Source of the DNA: Amia ocellicauda
Lineage: Eukaryota > Chordata > Actinopteri > Amiiformes > Amiidae
Assembly: GCF_036373705.1 (NCBI RefSeq)
Contig: NC_089856.1
Location: 32,584,298-32,648,297, forward strand
Direction: 5' to 3'
DNA length: 64,000 nucleotides
The notes under the pieces were generated by a model, which was not told the DNA's origin, ran no database searches, and saw nothing but the letters and a program-made list of their open reading frames with translations. Shown in pieces: positions 34,503 through 54,115 of the stretch (the first letter of the stretch is position 1; each line of letters starts with the position of its first letter). The position numbers and the translations under genes were made by a program.

Positions 34503-37500
34503 ATATCCTACTTGCAGTTGAGTCCTTTATTATTGGTTGGGGAAAGTGTGATGTTGTACTCAAATCATCCAGGGTGCTTTGAGTAGATAAGCTTTCATTT
34601 ATATTTTTGATCCCAGCTTCTGAAATGTAGTGCAGAAGTGATGGATCTGTAACTGGAAGACTATTTGTGTTGTATGGAACAGTTCTGGCTGCTGCTGGTG
34701 TTACTGTGGACAGCAGCTCTGTGTTAATTGTCTCTGATGTTCTTGACTCTGCCCCTGTGAATGGTACATTTGAAGCTTCAGAAAATGACAAGGAAACTGA
34801 TGTTTCTGCCTGAGCAGTACTGGGCGACAGCTGAGATGATGCGGATATTCCGTTGTCACCTGTTTCTGATGTAGAGAAGGAAAGAAATATGTTTTCTGTG
34901 ATAGCTGCTCCTGTCTGTCTAGGAGCTGAAGTGAATTGTGGGTCAGGGCCTCCATTATCTCTCATTTTAGCTGCCAAGGTAGACCAAAGATTGGATGATG
35001 TTTTTATGTTCTCAGAATTAGATAGTGGTGCGGAAAGGGATACATGTGTGGTATTGGCAACCGGCAAACCTAGAATATCTGCTTCTGCTGTTGACTGAAA
35101 TGCAGTTACAGCCTTAAATGAGTTCTTTGAACCATCTGTATTGACTACTGTTGTCCTTGATGTTGTAATATTTAAAACAGGGGGCAGCAGGGTGGTTTGC
35201 AGTTGGCCTGCAGTTTCTGTATGGTATTGTGTCATAGTTCTCTCTGAAGTCAAAGAAGGTGACACGTTGGTCACTTCATTTTCCAAACTTGTAACTGCTG
35301 GTCCTAATGCAGTCGTCCTAGTCGTGGAATATGTCAATGGGATCATTTCTGTTCTAGAGGCTAACAATGTGGACAAGGATGTTGATGTTTGATTCATTGT
35401 TGCATCGCCAACAGAAAACAAGTCAGAAGGAGCACCATTTTCTGACAAGATGGAGGGAGTGAAAGCGTTCCCAGGCGTGAAACTGTCTAACACATTCCCA
35501 GTGTGTATTGTTGTCCTGGCAGTTGACAGTAGTGAATGTGTTCTTGCAAGGACTGTGGTCCCTGAAAAGCTTAACAGCTCCTTAAGAGTAGTTTTATCTT
35601 TAGCAGTGTCTGAGGTCAACAGCGCAAGTTGTGTCATGGTCCTTGGAGCTACAGATGGCCCAGACTCTGATGTGGATGATAGCCCTGGATGAACTGTTTT
35701 TAATTCACCAGTGGGTGGCTCAGCTGATGTTGTTTTCTCTGAAACTGTAAAATCATCGCTCCCCAGCATATTGGAACCAGTGGTCTTCATGCTACCTCCA
35801 TTAGAGATTAAAGGTAGAATCCATGTAGATCCATTTGCATTTTCAGTGTCTGGAGAATACTGCATTTCTGATGTAATGTTTTCTTGGTCATTTTCTACTG
35901 ATGTGGAAGGAAGAAGTGAGGAGAAGGTCGGCTGCTCTGTTGTAGTCTCATGGGCAGGATCTGATTTCAGAGTGGCTGTGTCAGAGGAATCGGTCCCCGC
36001 CATGCCTTGTGTCCTTGATTGTGACACAGAGAAAGGTAGAGACCAGCTCTTTGTTCCATCCGGGTTATTGTCTGTTTTCTCCGAGGTAGATGTAAATGGT
36101 GAGAAGGGGAATGACGATGAGAACTGTCCCCTTGTGGGTAAAGTGTGGTATTGCTGGGCATATGAGGTGAAATCTCCAGATGAAGTCTGTGAAGTTACAG
36201 TCAGACTTTTAGTATTAGCATCAGAGGCTGTAGATTCTGATTGTATAGGTGACGCCGCCTCAGACGTCATCGGGTCTGCGAGAAAATCCATTAGGCGAGA
36301 GACTGGCTTTGTGGAAGCCGACTGTTGCTCTTCAGAATTCCCCCAGGGGTTAATGGTGTCTGTGGAATCCCAACGTGGAGCTGCAGAAGACATTGCAGCA
36401 GAAGCAGGTATTGAGGAGGTCTGTGGAATTTCTGTTCCACCGTCTTGGGGTGTTCCTAAAATTATTGGTAGCTGAAGAGAAATCCCTTGTGAGATCGCAG
36501 GGTCAGGTGTAGATGGCGTTGCTGAGCCAGGACTGAAAACATTATTAGCTGTAGGCCATTCCTGATCATCACTAGTTGGGAATGAATCACTGGGTGGTGC
36601 ATAACCAACAGCATTCATGTTAGAAAGTATCTGAATTAGAATGTCTAATTCATCAAGCGTAACAGTTTCTTCTATTGCAGCCACAGTGGTTAAATCTGGA
36701 ATATAACATTCTTCATTATACAGATTGCCATAGAAAAAGGACAGAATAGTTGATTTCATCTTTTTATCTCTCCCTTTCTTAAATTGTGGAGAGGGTTGTC
36801 AGACAATTTCTTGCTAAGATATATTTCAATAGAATAAAAATCCTAGTAATAACTCTGGGTGATGTGTACTAGCAACAAAACATAAATCAGTCACTGTTTT
36901 TACTTTTTCCTATGTACTTTTACTAGTGGTAATGTCTGCAACTGTTAATTTAACTTCCTCCTAATCCTGTTACTAAGAAAACCTAATAATAAACAGAACA
37001 CACACACACACACATATATATACACTCACCTAAAGGATTATTAGGAACACCATACTAATACTGTGTTTGACCCCCTTTCGCCTTCAGAACTGCCTTAATT
37101 CTACGTGGCATTGATTCAACAAGGTGCTGAAAGCATTCTTTAGAAATGTTGGCCCATATTGATAGGATAGCATCTTGCAGTTGATGGAGATTTGTGGGAT
37201 GCACATCCAGGGCACGAAGCTCCCGTTCCACCACATCCCAAAGATGCTCTATTGGGTTGAGATCTGGTGACTGTGGGGGCCAGTTTAGTACAGTGAACTC
37301 ATTGTCATGTTCAAGAAACCAATTTGAAATGATTCCACCTTTGTGACATGGTGCATTATCCTGCTGGAAGTAGCCATCAGAGGATGGGTACATGGTGGTC
37401 ATAAAGGGATGGACATGGTCAGAAACAATGCTCAGGTAGGCCGTGGCATTTAAACGATGCCCAATTGGCACTAAGGGGCCTAAAGTGTGCCAAGAAAACA

Positions 37501-38579
37501 TCCCCCACACCATTACACCACCACCAGCAGCCTGCACAGTGGTAACAAGGCATGATGGATCCATGTTCTCATTCTGTTTACGCCAAATTCTGACTCTACC
37601 ATCTGAATGTCTCAACAGAAATCGAGACTCATCAGACCAGGCAACATTTTTCCAGTCTTCAACTGTCCAATTTTGGTGAGCTTGTGCAAATTGTAGCCTC
37701 TTTTTCCTATTTGTAGTGGAGATGAGTGGTACCCGGTGGGGTCTTCTGCTGTTGTAGCCCATCCGCCTCAAGGTTGTACGTGTTGTGGCTTCACAAATGC
37801 TTTGCTGCATACCTCGGTTGTAACGAGTGGTTATTTCAGTCAAAGTTGCTCTTCTATCAGCTTGAATCAGTCGGCCCATTCTCCTCTGACCTCTAGCATC
37901 AACAAGGCATTTTCGCCCACAGGACTGCCGCATACTGGATGTTTTTCCCTTTTCACACCATTCTTTGTAAACCCTAGAAATGGTTGTGCGTGAAAATCCC
38001 AGTAACTGAGCAGATTGTGAAATACTCAGACCGGCCCGTCTGGCACCAACAACCATGCCACGCTCAAAATTGCTTAAATCACCTTTCTTTCCCATTCAGA
38101 CATTCAGTTTGGAGTTCAGGAGATTGTCTTGACCAGGACCACACCCCTAAATGCATTGAAGCAACTGCCATGTGATTGGTTGGTTAGATAATTGCATTAA
38201 TGAGAAATTGAACAGGTGTTCCTAATAATCCTTTAGGTGAGTGTATATATATATATATAGTAGTGTTTTTGCTAGTTAGCTATGTGTAGAAGGCTACAGA
38301 ATTAGAAAAGCTATAGATAGCTATCTCTCTATACACACACAAAAAGTCAATACATACACTAACCTACAATTAAATCAGGCAGAAAACATTCTATCCTCAT
38401 GACTAAAAAATCATTTTCCACCAGCATTTAATACGATGCCATGTCTTAAAGTCAGCAGATCTATGTAGGTAAAAGTAGTCTGTTTGCTTACCTGAGACCG
38501 GACCCTTGCATTTGACCAGGCTAAGGGGCAGAGTAATGCTGTTGATTATTAGCAGTGAAAGTGAAACTCTGTAAATCAT
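34141..38579 (-). CDS. Mucin-like Ser/Thr-rich secreted or membrane protein, unrecognised, partial
   Basis: I do not recognise this gene. The proposed first exon, 38492-38579, starts MIYRVSLSLLII, a good signal peptide, and ends in donor GTAAGC, phase 1. The main exon runs to 34512 (donor GTAGGA). Its acceptor is uncertain: one at 36710 fits the phase and would give a mature start near ECYIPDLTTV, while the open frame itself reaches an ATG at 36759. This exon encodes about 730 residues dominated by Ser and Thr, with many Asn-X-Ser/Thr sequons, typical of a heavily O-glycosylated ectodomain. A third exon, 34141-34226, encodes RAILQVSLRGTRDFKYYD, keeps phase and ends in donor GTCAGT, so the gene continues further left. 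No transmembrane segment is seen. A Tc1-type transposon fills much of the first intron. The long frame survives without stops despite strong composition bias, supporting real coding. Confidence 0.6.
34440..34505. repeat. (AAAC)n(AAAT)n microsatellite
   Basis: Tandem AAAC units followed by AAAT units, immediately after the donor of the main mucin-like exon. Translation of this tract explains the artificial Phe/Leu/Ile/Tyr tail of the open frame running through it. Confidence 0.9.
37023..38243 (-). mobile_element. Complete Tc1/mariner element, DD36E (Incomer-like)
   Basis: 1,221-bp element flanked by TA on both sides (37021-37022 and 38244-38245). The terminal inverted repeats begin CACTCACCTAAAGGATTATT and are identical over 29 bases. 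It carries one uninterrupted transposase. Perfect ends, target duplication and an open frame indicate a recent insertion. It lies in an intron of the mucin-like gene, transposase in the same orientation. Transposons of this type are known for near-identical copies in distant vertebrates; that part is family knowledge, not read here. Confidence 0.93.
37055..38095 (-). CDS. Tc1/mariner transposase, intact, DD36E
   Basis: 346 aa from ATG (MGKKGDLSNF) to a stop inside the element. It cuts and pastes the element at TA targets. The N-terminal part has paired helix-turn-helix regions (about residues 1-115; SISQSAQLLGFSRTTISRVY is the first recognition region). The catalytic core shows the three acidic residues in WSDESRF, YFQQDNAPCH and SPDLNPIEHLW. 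I count 36 residues between the second Asp and the Glu, instead of the 34 usual for Tc1, which places it in the DD36E group. No stop or frameshift is present, so activity is possible. Host signals are not needed for its identification. Confidence 0.95.
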   Translation of the reverse strand: MGKKGDLSNFERGMVVGARRAGLSISQSAQLLGFSRTTISRVYKEWCEKGKTSSMRQSCGRKCLVDARGQRRMGRLIQADRRATLTEITTRYNRGMQQSICEATTRTTLRRMGYNSRRPHRVPLISTTNRKKRLQFAQAHQNWTVEDWKNVAWSDESRFLLRHSDGRVRIWRKQNENMDPSCLVTTVQAAGGGVMVWGMFSWHTLGPLVPIGHRLNATAYLSIVSDHVHPFMTTMYPSSDGYFQQDNAPCHKGGIISNWFLEHDNEFTVLNWPPQSPDLNPIEHLWDVVERELRALDVHPTNLHQLQDAILSIWANISKECFQHLVESMPRRIKAVLKAKGGQTQY

Positions 38580-40148
38580 AATTATTTTTATTTTATTGCT
38601 TTAAAAGGTCCAGAATATTGTATGCTCCGGTGACTGAAGAAACGTGCCTTCTGTTCTTCTTACTCCAATTCTATTCCAGGAATCATGTAGCTCTTTCTTT
38701 GTCTACAGTTTACGAACAGGAACTATACTGTTTGCTCAGTTACTGAAGCTGAACATTCAGTGAGATTAATTTTCACAAGCGGGAAGTTAATTACAGTTCG
38801 TATTCTAAATCAGGGATTCCAAACCCTGGTACTGGAGGACTCCCTACCCTGTTGGTTTCTGTTCCAGCCAAGCTCTCAATTACTTAATTGAAGTATCAAT
38901 CTGCTTAGATTTTACTTTTGAAATTGTGTAATGAAAGAGTTGGTTCTTTAATACGGTCTTTATACTAGTCTTTACTTAATGTAAACCTCCTACTGTTTAA
39001 AACAATGTAAAAGCTCTGATTTAGTAAATTATTCATTCAATTAAGTAATTGAGAGCTCATTTGGAACAAAAAACAGCAGGGTAGGGGGTCCTCCAGGACT
39101 GGGGGTTGGGACCCACTGTTGTAAATCATAGATAATGTTTACATACAGAGCACTGTTAAGTAAAGAAAGCATGACTGAAAGAGGGATTTTGGTATTCTCT
39201 TATAGACACATTTTCATTTAATACAACACATGACTAAGCTATGTTAGGCCTAAGTAAAAAAGCAACAGAAAGTATTATGTATTTCATTTAAACTTCATAT
39301 TTGATTATCAATGTGCATAGCCAAGCAACTGATTTTCCCAAAATATTTTAAAACCATGGTAATAACTGACCCCAAAAAGACTCAAAGCGTTAATAGTAAA
39401 TAATAGGTTAATAGTGAATACATAATTAAAAAGCTTTATAATCTGAACAGTTTCTCATTCTCATACACGACAGAAAGAGAAACATTTAAGCGGGACACAA
39501 TAACCTTCAGTAGAAAATACATTGACATTTGCTGCCCTCCAGTGGCGAGATCTTAAAATACACCATTACAAACATACCCCACCATGCAATGCAACTCACG
39601 GGTCAACCTTGCAATGTAAGAGGAAGCGAAACGTACACGTACTGCCTGACTTTTACTTTCACATACAAGTTTGGACGGACTGATATGTTTGTTTATCATT
39701 CAATATAAATCGTTAAATACTCTTGTAAGTTAAAATGCCGTATTTCATTCGTACGTTACTGTTGAACACGTGGTGAAAAGTACTGTTTTCTTAACATATA
39801 TAACTGCACTGGTGTGTAGGGGTCGGATAAGATCATTGCATTTCAAGATAGTTCTTACTGAACAATCATGAGATACTGATTTCAATAAGAATAAGAATGA
39901 ATTGGAAACATGTTTTGGAAACGAGTAGATTCTGTAAAAACCACCTGGTGTCAATCCAGGGTAGGGTATGTATACAATCTGTTGCGTTGTTTGTAGCTCA
40001 TCATATTATGCGTAAGTAGTATCTAATATTTCTTGTTATAATAACATTATTTATTTACAAGTATGCATCGTTCGTATTGCAGATCTTTTGAGAATATCAT
40101 ACACAAATATTTTAAAAAGGTACTTTTCTTTCCTTCCCCAGTAACACA
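38580..40148. promoter_or_regulatory. Intergenic region between two divergent genes
   Basis: 1.6 kb separate the proposed start of the mucin-like gene (minus) from that of the MUL1-like gene (plus), so both promoters should lie here. Apart from the hAT-like MITE at 38811-39118, no TATA box or conserved motif could be assigned. Calling it a shared promoter would be inference. Confidence 0.35.
38811..39118. mobile_element. Palindromic hAT-like MITE
   Basis: About 308 bp whose two halves are inverted copies over roughly 100 bases each. The left half has TGGAGGACTCCCTACCCTG and CTCTCAATTACTTAATTGA, and the right half the complement of both. Flanks TTCTAAAT and TTGTAAAT agree at 7 of 8 bases, as expected for an 8-bp hAT target duplication. 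There is no coding capacity. It sits between the divergent starts of the mucin-like and MUL1-like genes. Confidence 0.7.
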
Positions 40149-41856
40149 ATGAGTGATATTCCCATCAGTTCGCTGACTTTAATCTGTGTGGGATCCAGCT
40201 TCGCCTTCTCTGGGCTGTTTTATCATTTATGCAAACAAAAGAGACAAGAAATCCAAAAGCTTAAGGTAAAATAGGAGGGGTATTCATACGTCAGTATTAT
40301 GAAAGTATTCCTCCTGAAGTTTTCTTTTTTCTTTTGAAGAAGTATGTAATATCCTTACCTTACTGGATGTCAGATTTATGATGAATGATGTATTACAATT
40401 ACTTATTTTAAATCCTGCATTTAAAAGCAGAAATCAGCACTCAAAATGCACGTAGAAACATTCCCACATTTCAATATTAATACTGTACTTCATATTTGCA
40501 ATCTTATAAGGGCTGAAACAATGTAACATCCTCAATCTCACAATTCTTATTTGTGTTTATCTCTGAGTTATTTCCCAGTTGTATACATAAATTAATGACC
40601 ATTAACATATCCTGTTTCTTTTCTTATTTTATTTATTATATACACAAGGAAATACCGAAGTTTCAGCCTAATGAAGAGTTATTAAAGATTCTTAAAGCAT
40701 CACCCCACAAACGTCTCCAGTATGTTGCAATTGAAGGTACACGTTTCTAATGGTGTAAAGTTAAAATATGAACTGTAGTCTGAGAACAAGGTTTCAACTG
40801 ATGCTTTGTTTATTGTTAGTGTTTATTATAACGCTTTTTATTCCAGCATTTGTTTGTCTTTAGTTCTCTAAAGTTAGCTGGGAGATGGGGATTCTTTATG
40901 TTCAGTGTATTGAATTATGAAGAAAACCTATTTAATTACTGAGTTCTGTGTTGACTGGGTAATGTAAGGTCTGAATTGCAGACTTTCATGAGTAAACAAT
41001 GAAGTAAATAAATATATACTGAATATATATATATATATATATATAAAGTGATGTGTAGTGGCAGTATGTGATGTCCACGCTGTTTGTGTTCCAGGACAAA
41101 TTGAGCCAGATGGTGAGCCGCTATTCAGCCAGTATGTCCCAAGATGCTTTGGGGTGATTCAGAGAGTCATCGTTCAGGAGCACTGGAAAGTGTGGAACTC
41201 CATCACAAAGACATGGTCAGTATTTAATTACATAACCACCCCCAACACACACATCCTTCAGTCTACTGTTTACTGTTTAATTATTTACAATTTCTTTAAC
41301 AAGTTAGATTTTTGCAAAGAGGTCCTTGCTGTGTTTTAATTTGCTCAATTTGTATCGACAAAATATTAGGGCGCACACCAAGAAGAACAACAAGCAGTCA
41401 ACGAACACAGTACCGTTCAGCCTGGTGTCCTTCGGCAGTGGGGTGTCGGTGAAGGTGCAGTCTCCGCTGGAGGCCTCGGGCCTTTATCTGGAGCAAGTTT
41501 ACCGGCGCCTGCGTACAGCCAAGGAGGGATTCATGGGCTTTGTGGCTCAGGAAATAACCCAGGAGAAGCCAAAAGTCCTAGAGGAATGTGAGGAGCTGCT
41601 GCGAGTGGGGGCCACATTGACAGGGTTTGGAGAGCTGGTCCTTGAGCGAGGCCGTGTCCTGAAGCTGCTTCCCCCTCGGGATGGCCGGGAGTACATCCTC
41701 GTGGCCACTGACTACAAGAGCTTCCTGCAGCGGCACGAGGATTCGGTGACAATGTGGAAACTGCTGACCGCTGTTTTTGGGATTGCAGGAACTGCTCTCC
41801 TGGCTTGGGCTATTTACAAAGCATACTGTAGACAGAATGTAAAGCGGGATAAGTAG
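40149..41856 (+). CDS. MUL1-like mitochondrial outer-membrane protein without visible RING domain
   Basis: Exons 40149-40265, 40649-40736, 41095-41215 and 41370-41856, all GT-AG and in phase, about 270 aa. MUL1 is a mitochondrial outer-membrane ubiquitin/SUMO E3 ligase with two membrane spans, a BAM (GIDE) domain between them and a C-terminal cytosolic RING. This protein has an N-terminal hydrophobic segment (LICVGSSFAFSGLFY), the BAM domain with FxxxxCFGVIQR, TNTVPFSL and LLRVGATLTGFGELVL, a second span (LTAVFGIAGTALLAWAIY) and then only about 13 basic residues before a TAG at 41854. Human MUL1 (about 352 aa) continues with a linker and a C3HC4 RING. I see no RING-like Cys/His pattern downstream to 43.4 kb. 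A weak donor (GTAGGT at 41852) overlaps the stop, so a distant RING exon is not fully excluded. It could be a MUL1 paralogue rather than mul1 itself. Confidence 0.8.
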
Positions 41857-43508
41857 GTATCCATTGATGTTATGATAAATGGCAGTAAAAATACAAAAAA
41901 GTACATGGTATTAACATTAATTGTGGGTCCTTTGATGACTGATTTTAGTGAAATAGTTTGGACCACTGCTCTTACACGCTGCATAACCACTGCTGTATTT
42001 GGAAAATAATGCATTCTGAGTTCTTTAGACAGGCTGTTGAAAAGAATGGATGAATACACGTTAATAGAGCTCAGTATTTTTTTCTCTTTGTAACTATCAG
42101 CACATAGAGACCAGACAGCAGAAAATAATGTGTGGGCCTATAATATGCCCCTTATATGATTTGCTCTTTAATGGCATGCTGTGATCTGCAATTTCAACAC
42201 ACCCTGAATTAAAACATTCCTTCACTTTCATTTATTTAAGACATGTTCTGTTTTAATTCAGTGCCTTGCCACTGCTCTCTCACCGGAAACAAAATAATCA
42301 AGTTCAAGATACATTATTAAAAATAGTCAGAATTACCCAACATGTTCTCCTTACTCTATTAGGAAAAGCAAATATGAAGCACATATTGCACTTAATATCT
42401 GTGATGCTTTGATGTACTGAATACATTGTACCCTAAACATGTTCCCTAGTTAAACAATAACTACATGTAAATTTAACTGACCAAATACTGTTGTAAGGAA
42501 GAACAGAGCTATTGTTTCAAACCAATATTTATTCAGCTTTCAACATTTAAAGCTTGTGCTGCTACACAGTGCAGTGTTTAGTGAAAAGACTGAGAGCTGA
42601 ATCCTTTGTGTGTACCATGGAGATTTGAAGCATCAGTTTGTTTTTGTCTCATCAAAAGCATCTTGCTTGTTTGTCTTCAAATACAGTCCATTGGCAAGTG
42701 ATACAACGGAAGATATTTCCCATGTATGACAGAAATAAGTCTTTTTATTTAATTATTGAATTACCCATTATTATACTACCCTTAATTGTTGCTTTTGAAA
42801 TACCTGTAATGTTGTCTGACTTAATATCTTACAATAATGCAAAGTAAATTATTGTAAAATCAGTTCTAGAAGAAACATGAACACATTTTACTTTTTCATT
42901 AATTTTATTGCATTTATGAATTTGATATTCAGGTAACAAACCATTTCTCAAAGCTGGTTCCATGGTACAGAATAAGTCATCTGATAAAAATAAGTACTTC
43001 CGTGTTGGTTATTTAAAACAGACTAGTAATTCCTAATAAGTAATCCATCCATGTTTTATTTAAGTTTTCTTAGTATAAATATGTATTTTTATACTACAGC
43101 ACTCAACGCGTATCTTTCAGGTCCTTCATGTTAACAATTTTGGTATGGTTAGCAGAAAAACAAAATCCCAGCAGTTCATCCTTCACTAACCAAATGACAC
43201 GCAGTTTCCTCTCATGAGCAAAACCAATAATCCCAACATCTTATATGTACATGGAAGCTGCTTCAGAATAGACTGTATAATGTAAAATAAATAATTTTGT
43301 TAAAAAAAAGCAATGAACCAGGAAAACAAAAAAGGAATTGCAATTCAACACCACAAGGCAAGTATTCTTCCGATTGTGCTAGATCTCCTCTTCCCCTCTG
43401 CGCTCTACACAGCACTGTGCGTCACCTCTTCACAGTGAGCCTCTCTGAAGACACAGGCACACTTTAGCGGTCAGAACAGGAAGTAACCTCTGCTGGGGGG
43501 AAATTATC
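41857..43508. other. Convergent intergenic region between the MUL1-like gene and EIF2B5
   Basis: Holds the 3' UTRs of two convergent genes. AATAAA on the plus strand near 43284 and its complement near 43052 could serve as polyadenylation signals. No further coding sequence, and specifically no RING-encoding exon, was recognised. Confidence 0.45.
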
Positions 43509-52188
<8,680 letters not shown>

Positions 52189-53641
52189 GTTTGTCACTCG
52201 TCTTCTTCTCCTACTCTTGCTACGGCAAACGTAGTTGGACAAACTACACTTAGCGACGTAGCGCTAACGCGAAAAACGTTTACATTTCCAAACGGCAAAG
52301 TAGACGACTGCAATGAAGCAGGACCATACAAAATGCAATTCTGAACTTTAATTCTGTAAAAAAATATTTATTAAGAAATGAATGTGTAGATGTATTTTGA
52401 AGATAGGGTGCTTTGTTTCAGTACTTTTCACAGCTGATTTATTTAGCCTATGTATTTATGCTTTGTTTTATAATGACAGTATATCACATTTTCAGGAGTA
52501 CTTGTATTAAGACGTACGAATAATATTATACGTATGGTATCATGCAGAAGAGATGTTAAATCCTTGTTTGAAAGTCATGATTTTAGTATATAACTAGTTG
52601 TGATATCTTAATTATATAGCACTAAACTATAATATAATATACAACATTCAGTATTTTCATGAAAATATTTAATACATTTCCAAATTCACCGCATGCAATG
52701 CAGAGAAAATGAAAAATATAAGATACACAATTTAAAAACTGGAATCGTTTACCGAAAGCAAGAAACTAGGACAGTTATCACGGATACTTTTAGTTATTCA
52801 ATGAATTAAGTTGAGGTGACTCATCAAATGAGCTGGGAAGGAATGACAACTAATATTTTCTTTGCTACATATTATGTCTTATTTTAAGTTTAACATTAGA
52901 ATAACACACTTTTACAGAAATGCTGTACTGTCAAAGCAGGTACAATTATTTAATATGTTCCTTGGCCAGCTGATCAGATTTATCAAGATTAGCAATTAAA
53001 CATTAAATAAAATAATCTTTTTTATTTTTCCTTTCCAGGATAGAGAAAAGTTGCTGCTTTGCAGGAACGGTTGGAAAATCTTTTTAAACTGAAAGAAAAA
53101 AGTTGTAATCCTTTTAGAAATTATTGCAGACCTCACATGACATTTTCAGAAAATGTGTCAAGGTATAACCTTGTACCTTCAGTACAACTTAACTTTCAAT
53201 TAAGAGAATACAAGTGAAATTTCTATCATCAGCACACATACCACACAGATTATTTAGTACACACTTTAACATAAATATGTGTATTTGTGATCCTGGTGGC
53301 AGTGTACATTTAATTTACAATTTTAAGATGCAATATTCATATTTTTACTTGTCTAAAGACAAAGACATATAATGAAATAATAGGATGCTATGTAGCTCAA
53401 GAAAATCTTCACTCAAAAAATAATTGAACTAATATAATTAAATAATTAAGGATCTTCAGAGATAATGCAGAAGATTACATAAAAAAAACTGTTCATTCTG
53501 TATAACCAGTGTGCCACTTTCACTGTACAAGCATTGTTGTATGCAGCAAGAGTAAGGTTAAAATGTGTGAGATGCACATCTTACCTTACCTTACCTAATT
53601 AAAATGATAACTCCAACTATAACAACAACAACAATAATAAC

Positions 53642-53683
<42 letters not shown>

Positions 53684-53800
53684 ACAACTAATAAGTAGTA
53701 GTAGTATATTAGTAGTACTAGTAGTTCAGGAATCCTGAAAACACTTAACATATAGAATTTTAACTCATAGCATTTGTTACTAAAAAGATATTTCAATATA
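52189..53800. other. Region upstream of EIF2B5
   Basis: The EIF2B5 promoter and 5' UTR should lie just right of 52188. Beyond that the DNA is AT-rich, with an (AAT)n microsatellite at about 53629-53682. No gene seen. Confidence 0.5.
53629..53682. repeat. (AAT)n microsatellite
   Basis: Long trinucleotide AAT/ATA run just left of a truncated Tc1 end. Confidence 0.9.
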
Positions 53801-54115
53801 CAGTAAGGGAAAAAAGTATTTGATCCCCTGCTGATTTTGTACGTTTGCCCACTGACAAAGAAATGATCAGTCTATAATTTTAATGGTAGGTGTATTTTAA
53901 CAGTGAGAGACAGAATAACAGCAAAACAATCCAGAAAAACGCATTTCAAAAAAGTTATAAATTGATTTGCATGTTAATGAGGGAAATAAGTATTTGATCC
54001 CCTATCAATCAGCAAGATTTCTGGCTCCCAGGTGTCTTTTATACAGGTAACGAGCTGAGATTAGGAGCACTCTCTTAAAGGAAGCGCTCATAATCTCAGC
54101 TCGTTACCTGTATAA
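53801..54115 (+). mobile_element. Truncated Tc1-like element, left end only
   Basis: Nearly the same sequence as the left end of the element at 56081: the roughly 200-bp terminal repeat with TTTGATCCCCTGCTGATTTT and AAATGATCAGTCTATAATTT, then the hairpin built on AACGAGCTGAGATTAGG and its complement. The match ends inside the right hairpin arm, near 54115; the transposase and right end are missing. It starts after TA. Confidence 0.85.

Noticed and set aside
35711..36475. 254-codon open frame on the plus strand inside the mucin-like gene
   Set aside because: It is the complement of a Ser/Thr-rich frame; biased composition suppresses stops on the other strand. No domain, and the minus strand has the signal peptide and splice sites.
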